A stretch of DNA of 11,291 nt from CAYVTV01 sp964454295. GTDB lineage: Bacteria; Bacteroidota; Bacteroidia; Bacteroidales; GCA-2748055. Positions 6,544-11,291 of the stretch are shown here, one piece after another. Position 1 is the first letter of the stretch. Every line of letters begins with the position of its first letter. The position numbers were made by a program, and so were the translations under genes. Below the pieces are notes generated by a model. That model was not told where the DNA came from and ran no database searches. It was given only the letters and a program-made list of their open reading frames with translations. Location: assembly GCA_964454295.1 (NCBI GenBank), contig CAYVTV010000133.1, positions 1-11,291 of the forward strand, written 5' to 3'.

Positions 6544-6794
6544 TACTCATCTTTTTTATTACATCCACAGAAAAAGTAACGGAATCATCTGTTATTCCCT
6601 TTTTCATTATTTTCATTGTTTTCTCTTTCCCCCGTGAATTCTGCCACCTTTTGCTTCCTCCTGAAAAAGTCGGGATTAACAGACAGAAGGATTATCAGGA
6701 GAACCATAAACAGTCCTTTCAGGGAAAACAGTTCCTGTGCAAAGGAATATTTTACTTCTCATTTATATATACATCTATTCAACCCGAACTTTTT
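6544..6794. other. Gene-poor stretch, no supported gene
   Basis: This part of the 515-bp gap between the Rrf2 and TPR genes holds no recognisable gene. On the minus strand a 40-residue frame (6585-6707, start ATG at 6705-6707) encodes a hydrophobic start, MVLLIILLSVNPDFF, followed by a charged tail. It overlaps a 35-residue frame (6509-6616) beginning MKIMKKGITDDSV. Both are too short and unsupported to call as genes. No transposon ends, tRNA or strong terminator were seen. Confidence 0.4.
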
Positions 6795-6802
6795 TATCTT
6801 TG
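6795..6802 (+). promoter_or_regulatory. Bacteroidota-type -7 promoter box for the TPR gene
   Basis: TATCTTTG matches TAnnTTTG exactly. Transcription would begin near 6809, giving an unusually long leader of about 180 bases before the ATG at 6991, which contains the duplicated TTTTACCATG motif. No clear -33 element is visible. Confidence 0.55.
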
Positions 6803-6812
6803 TAATTAATAA

Positions 6813-6978
6813 TTTTACCATGGCAGCGACGAACCGGTGAATTGTCAGAAACACTATGATATTGATTTTTTATAACAGGAGTCTGGTGCCAGCTGCCTAC
6901 TTTTAAGAGCTGCATCATTTTAGTTTTACCATGACACTGGCGAACTATATGATACATAGGCAGGAAATTAAAATTTAA
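6813..6978 (+). promoter_or_regulatory. Leader region with duplicated TTTTACCATG motif and two mini-ORFs
   Basis: TTTTACCATG occurs at 6813-6822 and again at 6924-6933, 111 bp apart, and the similarity continues: CA and CGAAC are shared downstream, about 18 of the first 22 bases being identical. Each ATG opens a tiny frame: MAATNR then stop (6820-6840), and MTLANYMIHRQEIKI then stop (6931-6978), the latter ending 12 bases before the TPR start. A symmetric stretch GGTGCCAGCTGCC lies between the copies. The arrangement fits a leader-peptide or structured 5' UTR control region, or simply a degraded repeat; translation of either frame is not shown. Confidence 0.35.
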
Positions 6979-6990
6979 TTAGCGGTTTAC

Positions 6991-8142
6991 ATGAAGAGAA
7001 TATTTTGTTTAATGGTTTTCATTTCCGGGTGCACCCTTTTTTTACATGCCCAGAGAATAAAGATTTATTCGGTGTTTCAACTTATTGAAACGGGGAAATA
7101 TGAGGAAGCCAAAACGGTAATTGATGAAGTCATAGGGGATAAAAAAACGCTTAACTGGCCCAGAACCTGGTATGCCAAAGGGCTTCTTTGCCAGACCGCC
7201 TATCAGGATGGTATTAAGAAAAACGATAAGAAAAAATACGAGATGTATCCCGATCAGCTTTATTTAGCATATGAGTCATACCAGAAAGCGCTTTCCCTTG
7301 ATAAAGGCGGGCGCTATGAATCGCTGCTGGCACCTGCTTATGTACTTCTGGCAAACGATTTTCAGGGTTTGGGAGAAAGACATTTTGCAGGGAAAAAGTA
7401 TGACGATGCACTGAGAGCTTTTGAGAATGCGCTGGAAGTAATGCAAAGTCCTTTCCTGTCTGTTAAAATAGACTCCAATCTCATCTACAACACAGCTGTG
7501 GCGGCCTATGAAAGCCAGAAATGGGAGAAGGCCATTGAGCATTTAGGCAGACTTCATGAAGAAGCCTATTCAGCCAACTCGTCACATCTGCTGTATTCAG
7601 CATATATGGAAACAGGCGATACTGCTTCCGCTGAGAAAGTACTCGTTGAGGCTGTGGAACATTACAAGGATAACGAAGAAATGGTTCTGTTATTGGCTGA
7701 TCTGGTATTCCGGCTGGGTGAAACTGAAAGAGTGATAACTATTCTTGATGATGCGTCTTCAAAAGATACTTCCGTTTATATCTATCCATATACCAAAGGA
7801 TTGATATACCAGAAAACCGGGCAATATAAAGAAGCGATTGAAGCCTATGAAACAGCCCATGCCCTTGCTCCGGGAGAATCAAAAATTTATACCAACATAG
7901 GTATCTGCTATAATAATATTGGGGTGGAAATTGATGCGAATGCAAGAACTATAACCAATAACAGGGCATTCCTTGAGGAAAAAGCAAAATCAACAGCAGC
8001 ATTCGAATCAGCTATTTTATGGCTTGAACAAGCCCTTAAAATGGATGAGGACAACCAGACTGTCATCAAAAAACTATACCAGCTTTACAAAATATTAAAT
8101 ATCACTGATAAACTGGAAATTATTGAAGGGAAAGTCAGGTAG
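6991..8142 (+). CDS. Exported tetratricopeptide (TPR) repeat protein
   Basis: The 383-residue protein has an N-terminal signal peptide (residues 2-20, ending LFLHA, likely cleavage before QR), then alpha-helical repeats. TPR-like pairs can be seen at about 25-50 (LIETGKYEEAKTVIDEVI), 118-150 (GKKYDDALRAFENALEV), 163-190, 199-222, 230-255, 264-293 (KTGQYKEAIEAYETAHALAP, the best match to the consensus) and 298-352. Such proteins act as periplasmic or outer-membrane-associated scaffolds in Bacteroidota, but no partner is identifiable here. Cys14 sits within the signal region, but the context ISGCTLF lacks a convincing lipobox, so a lipoprotein is possible but less likely. It is convergent with the DUF3078 gene, 36 bp away, and preceded by a long leader with a promoter box at 6795. 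Confidence 0.85.
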   Translation: MKRIFCLMVFISGCTLFLHAQRIKIYSVFQLIETGKYEEAKTVIDEVIGDKKTLNWPRTWYAKGLLCQTAYQDGIKKNDKKKYEMYPDQLYLAYESYQKALSLDKGGRYESLLAPAYVLLANDFQGLGERHFAGKKYDDALRAFENALEVMQSPFLSVKIDSNLIYNTAVAAYESQKWEKAIEHLGRLHEEAYSANSSHLLYSAYMETGDTASAEKVLVEAVEHYKDNEEMVLLLADLVFRLGETERVITILDDASSKDTSVYIYPYTKGLIYQKTGQYKEAIEAYETAHALAPGESKIYTNIGICYNNIGVEIDANARTITNNRAFLEEKAKSTAAFESAILWLEQALKMDEDNQTVIKKLYQLYKILNITDKLEIIEGKVR

Positions 8143-8178
8143 TGAGTATGGCGGAAACCAAGAGTTTTTCGATATGTC

Positions 8179-10071
8179 CTAAAACTTAAAAGATAGTGTT
8201 AATCCCATAAACTCCTTGAACTGCATTTTTGGTGATTTTTTCTCTTTACCATCTATAAGAACAGGTTGTTTGTTTTCATCCAATACAGTAAAGCGAATAT
8301 CATCATCATAGATCATATGAAGATTTAATTTAATTGAAAAATACAAGCCCAGGCTTTTTTCCATGTTTATTTCCCAGTCTACATCAATATTCTGCGGTTT
8401 ATTATTATATGCAGAGAACAACCGGAGTGTATTTGAAACAGTCAGTTCCTCCAGTATAGTTGTACTATTCTTAAGAAAGACCTGTCCCCCCATTTCCTGT
8501 TTTGCACGCTTGTCCGCTGCAATACCATGTGTTCTCTGATTAATTCTTGCCGTATCCAGCACGAATGTGTTTTTATACGATAATAACGAGAAGTTGATCT
8601 GGGTATTTTTGAAGGGTTTATATTCCACCCCCAAACCTATGGTAAAAGTTCCGGGATTAAGAAATTTGGAAACAACAACCGAATCATTGGGATATTTGTA
8701 CCCTTTGGCAATCTGGTTTTTCATATAAAAAACTGCACTGAAATCCATTTTATCCTTTATAACCTTGTTATACTGAGAGTTAAGCTCAAAAATATCAGTA
8801 TTAGTCCTTAATCCGTATTCTTCAGTTATTATGTTACCATATGTTAATCTGCCACTGTTGGTCCAGTTTGTCTTGGCCGCTGTGTTGGTATATTTCGCCA
8901 TACCCCTTATATCCAGCATACTGGAGAGAGAATTTTCTCCCCCTTTTGCCCAGTTCGAAAGATATGTCTGATTCACGGCAAGTGAACTCGACAGATTATA
9001 CTTCCAGTAAACAGGAATTACTTCCAACGGTTTTACTTTTGCCAGTGATCTTTGCGGTATTGCAACAGTGATGGGAATATCATCAGCAGGTTCCTTATCC
9101 AGCCGGCTCACATCCACATCTGCCTCAAGGATCAACGTAAGTTCATGTTTTGAGGGATTACCCACCCACAATGTAACCGAATCATTCTTAAAGTTCTTTA
9201 CCCAGAACCTGTACATATCGTCATCCCCGACATTTAGCCAGTAAGGTGTCTTTTTTCCTTCTATATCATTGATAAACAGAGGAATGGAGTCTCTTTGAAA
9301 AGTGTACGCCAACAATGTCTCAACTGCATGCCGTAGAGAGTCAGGCATCTGTTTGCCAGGGACAATATAGAAAGGAGATTCCTTGTTGGCAACAATGGCT
9401 TTAAACTTTTCTGACACCAGAATCTTTATGGAATCAGGAAGAAATTGAATGGTTTTTTTTGTGTCGGGAGGAAACAATGAAGGAACTATTTCATTATCAA
9501 CAATATGATGCATTATCACATTCTTTGAGGTAAGAAAAACAGTGTCAATAAATATTTCGGTAACAGTATCCGTCTCCTGTATCATTGAATCAACCCTGAT
9601 CATTAACTCAGGAATGCTGTCCCTGTATACCAGAACCAGTGAATCAATCTCCCTTTTAATTATGGTTTTCTGAATGATATAAGGATCTTTCTCCAGGGGA
9701 ACAGTATCAACAATAAAAGTATCTTCGTTAAGCCACCTTACCGGAAGGGTGTCATTTTTAATGATTTCAACTTTTTTTAGCTTAACATCATCATATTTAA
9801 ATCTGGAAAGTCTTCCCCCGACACTGTCGAAGGGCTCACTGTAATGATCCGTCAGCCGTATCAGTGAGTACTTCATTTCACCCCCGGATTCCCTCCATAG
9901 ATTTTCCATCTCAAGAAGCTTAAGAATATATGCAGAAGCCGAAGAGGGTGTAAAAATTACAGAATCTGAATAAACCCCCTCATTCTCCGTACCTGGCCCA
10001 TTTTCAGTGGAATGGGCAAGAACATTGAATAAAATGACAAGTCCTGAAAATAATAATGTAATCCGACGCAT
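8179..10071 (-). CDS. Outer-membrane protein with C-terminal DUF3078 domain
   Basis: The 630-residue protein has a signal peptide (RRITLLFSGLVILFNVLAHS, 2-21) and two parts. Residues 30-345 form a domain I do not recognise, with a central low-complexity stretch (about 105-215) rich in Asp-Ser/Thr-Val patterns such as DSIPELMIRVDSM and TDTVTEIFIDTVF. Residues 358-630 match DUF3078, a Bacteroidota beta-barrel-like domain: NQTYLSNWAKGGENSLSS (367-384), QIAKGYKYPNDS (453-464), NKPQNIDVDWEINM (557-570), MIYDDDIRF (586-594) and a final strand QFKEFMGLTLSFKF ending in Phe. It is probably anchored in the outer membrane with the N-terminal part periplasmic or surface-exposed. Many DUF3078 proteins are only about 300 residues, so the N-terminal half is an addition. 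It lies 69 bp downstream of the caspase-like gene on the same strand, probably in one operon. Confidence 0.85.
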   Translation of the reverse strand: MRRITLLFSGLVILFNVLAHSTENGPGTENEGVYSDSVIFTPSSASAYILKLLEMENLWRESGGEMKYSLIRLTDHYSEPFDSVGGRLSRFKYDDVKLKKVEIIKNDTLPVRWLNEDTFIVDTVPLEKDPYIIQKTIIKREIDSLVLVYRDSIPELMIRVDSMIQETDTVTEIFIDTVFLTSKNVIMHHIVDNEIVPSLFPPDTKKTIQFLPDSIKILVSEKFKAIVANKESPFYIVPGKQMPDSLRHAVETLLAYTFQRDSIPLFINDIEGKKTPYWLNVGDDDMYRFWVKNFKNDSVTLWVGNPSKHELTLILEADVDVSRLDKEPADDIPITVAIPQRSLAKVKPLEVIPVYWKYNLSSSLAVNQTYLSNWAKGGENSLSSMLDIRGMAKYTNTAAKTNWTNSGRLTYGNIITEEYGLRTNTDIFELNSQYNKVIKDKMDFSAVFYMKNQIAKGYKYPNDSVVVSKFLNPGTFTIGLGVEYKPFKNTQINFSLLSYKNTFVLDTARINQRTHGIAADKRAKQEMGGQVFLKNSTTILEELTVSNTLRLFSAYNNKPQNIDVDWEINMEKSLGLYFSIKLNLHMIYDDDIRFTVLDENKQPVLIDGKEKKSPKMQFKEFMGLTLSFKF

Positions 10072-10140
10072 AGTAAGACAAATTCAAATTAATAAAATCG
10101 AAGGGCTAAAATATAAATAATTGCTGAGAATATGTGCATC

Positions 10141-11291
10141 TCACCATATCCTCCAGTCCGCCCCTCCAACTTCCCTCCGTGCCGTAGGTTTCTGATTTCC
10201 ATTGGTCAGCTTCTCAACCTCAGTAACGGAGTATTCCTTTAACTCGCTAATGGTTACCTTATTATCCCCGTTCTTGTCGGCTGCCTTGTTCTTCAGTCCG
10301 TTGATTATACTGTAGGTAAATACCCCGTTATTCCAGACTGCCGATTCCAGTGCATATCCTCTTCCTGCAGCAGCGGAGATAGCTATTGTCCCCGTTCCCT
10401 TGTCAAGTCCGGAAAACAACTCCTGCATCAGCTGAAATGAGCTTTTAAGATTTACACCTGTATTAGATGCTGCACCCCTCTGACTTCCGAAATCATATTC
10501 CCTGACTGTTCCTCCTGACTGTTCACCCTCTCCCCTGCTTCCTGCCCTCAACGCATAGATCTCGGCATCCTCCTCCCTGTCATACTCCCCGCTATGACAT
10601 GCGTCCATCATGATCAGTTTCTGTCTTGCCGGAATACTGTCAAACAAGCTCTCCATATCCTCAAAGGATATACCTCTTACTTCGGGTTTGCTGAAATCTA
10701 TATCTGCTGTGGCAAAATAAAAATCAGCTTCAGCATTTAACAAGCCGTGCCCGGAAACAAACAGTATTACCTGGTCATCAACACGGGTTAATCTGAGCCT
10801 TTCCTTCAGTGAAAAAAACACCTCTTTCGTGGCATGGCTGTCAAATAATGTATCAACATACACCCTGTTGTATTCTCCCCCAATCCCTTCCTTTAAACTG
10901 AACATGGAAACAATATCCCTGCCGTCTTTTACAGCATAAGTAAGGTCATAATAAGGGTCGCTGTAATTCGACACACACATGGCAATCAGGTATAAATCCG
11001 GTTTAACCTCAACTGACGGAATATATATAACCTCAACGAGTTCTTTCAGGCTTTCCACTCCCTTCTCATTGGTGCAGGAAACCTGTAATTTATTTCTTCC
11101 GGCAGAAAGGATCACCTCAACCGTTCTCACCATGTTGCCTGAGTTTTCGCCTCGCAGGGAAAACCCGTTCCTGCCCGCTACGGGCACATCGTTGACCCAC
11201 ACATTAAAACGGTCGAGTTTATACAGGGAATCCGACAGGCTGACCACCAGTTTCCTTGATGGCTCAGTAACAGATACTGCGAAATCTTCAA
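10141..11291 (-). CDS. Caspase-like (peptidase C14) protein with EF-hand loop, partial
   Basis: The frame stays open to the right edge (upstream residues read EDFAVSVTEPSRKLV), so the true start lies outside; the GTG at 11245-11247 is only an internal codon. Numbering from that codon, residues 1-75 look like a beta-sandwich linker (VWVNDVPVAG, SAGRNKLQVSCTNEKG). The caspase-like p20 domain follows: DLYLIAMCVSNY, then VILFVSGHGLL with catalytic His167 and LIMMDACHSGEYD with catalytic Cys217, both in their canonical motifs. A variable acidic/glycine-rich loop (223-262) follows the Cys, then GTIAISAAAGRGYALE and GVFTYSIINGL. At 324-335 DKNGDNKVTISE is a complete EF-hand loop (Asp324, Asn326, Asp328, Glu335), suggesting calcium dependence as in metacaspases. 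Related Bacteroidota proteins often carry N-terminal WD40 repeats, which could lie off the edge. The substrate is unknown. Confidence 0.9.
   Translation of the reverse strand, partial: EDFAVSVTEPSRKLVVSLSDSLYKLDRFNVWVNDVPVAGRNGFSLRGENSGNMVRTVEVILSAGRNKLQVSCTNEKGVESLKELVEVIYIPSVEVKPDLYLIAMCVSNYSDPYYDLTYAVKDGRDIVSMFSLKEGIGGEYNRVYVDTLFDSHATKEVFFSLKERLRLTRVDDQVILFVSGHGLLNAEADFYFATADIDFSKPEVRGISFEDMESLFDSIPARQKLIMMDACHSGEYDREEDAEIYALRAGSRGEGEQSGGTVREYDFGSQRGAASNTGVNLKSSFQLMQELFSGLDKGTGTIAISAAAGRGYALESAVWNNGVFTYSIINGLKNKAADKNGDNKVTISELKEYSVTEVEKLTNGNQKPTARREVGGADWRIW

Noticed and set aside
6616..6840. 74-residue plus-strand frame in the gap before the TPR gene
   Set aside because: Composition is not protein-like, it matches no family, and it runs through the promoter box and leader motif.
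6775..6957. 60-residue minus-strand frame containing VRQCHGK and VRRCHGK
   Set aside because: The repeated motif is just the reverse translation of the duplicated TTTTACCATG leader repeat; no family match, no clear promoter.
8163..8186. AGTTTT/AAAACT inverted repeat between the convergent TPR and DUF3078 genes, considered as a bidirectional terminator
   Set aside because: The stem is six AT-rich pairs with a 12-base loop and overlaps the DUF3078 stop codon; too weak to call.

Overview
The window looks like chromosomal DNA from a Bacteroidota (Bacteroidetes) bacterium, probably an environmental Bacteroidales-like lineage. The evidence is the gene families (GH130 glycosidase, four-helix-bundle S23 protein, paired YceI proteins, DUF3078 barrel protein, caspase-like protease). 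It is supported by two TAnnTTTG promoter boxes, AT-rich leaders without clear Shine-Dalgarno sites, and outer-membrane proteins ending in phenylalanine. No rRNA, tRNA, CRISPR array, transposase or phage gene was seen.

Layout. 1-2910 is read leftward: an edge-truncated S23-type four-helix-bundle gene, a 202-bp hexanucleotide array that touches the stop codon of the next gene, a long GH130 glycosidase with a perfect palindrome just upstream of its start, and a short DmeF-like cation diffusion facilitator lacking the usual cytoplasmic domain. 2911-3182 is a divergent control region holding a nested inverted repeat and a promoter box. 3183-6475 is read rightward: YceI-like protein, outer-membrane porin-like barrel, second diverged YceI-like protein, Rrf2-family regulator. 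A 346-bp gap inside this run carries a MITE-like element with inverted copies of AGTTCGTTAAATT. 6476-6990 is a gene-poor stretch with a possible barrel C-terminus relic, a promoter box and a duplicated leader motif. 6991-8142 is an exported TPR protein read rightward. Convergent to it, 8179-11291 holds a DUF3078 outer-membrane protein and, upstream of it, a caspase-like (C14) protease running off the right edge.

How the genes may work together. The YceI/porin/YceI/Rrf2 group looks like one functional unit: two exported lipid-binding-fold proteins, one outer-membrane channel, and a regulator with three cysteines placed like Fe-S ligands, which suggests a redox-, iron- or NO-responsive envelope function. 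The caspase-DUF3078 pair looks like a second unit, with a signalling or processing protease encoded just upstream of an outer-membrane barrel with a long N-terminal domain. Neither unit has a function that the sequence alone can prove. The least explained features are the hexamer array, the 3.8-4.0 kb repeat element, the duplicated leader motif before the TPR gene, and the caspase-DUF3078 association.
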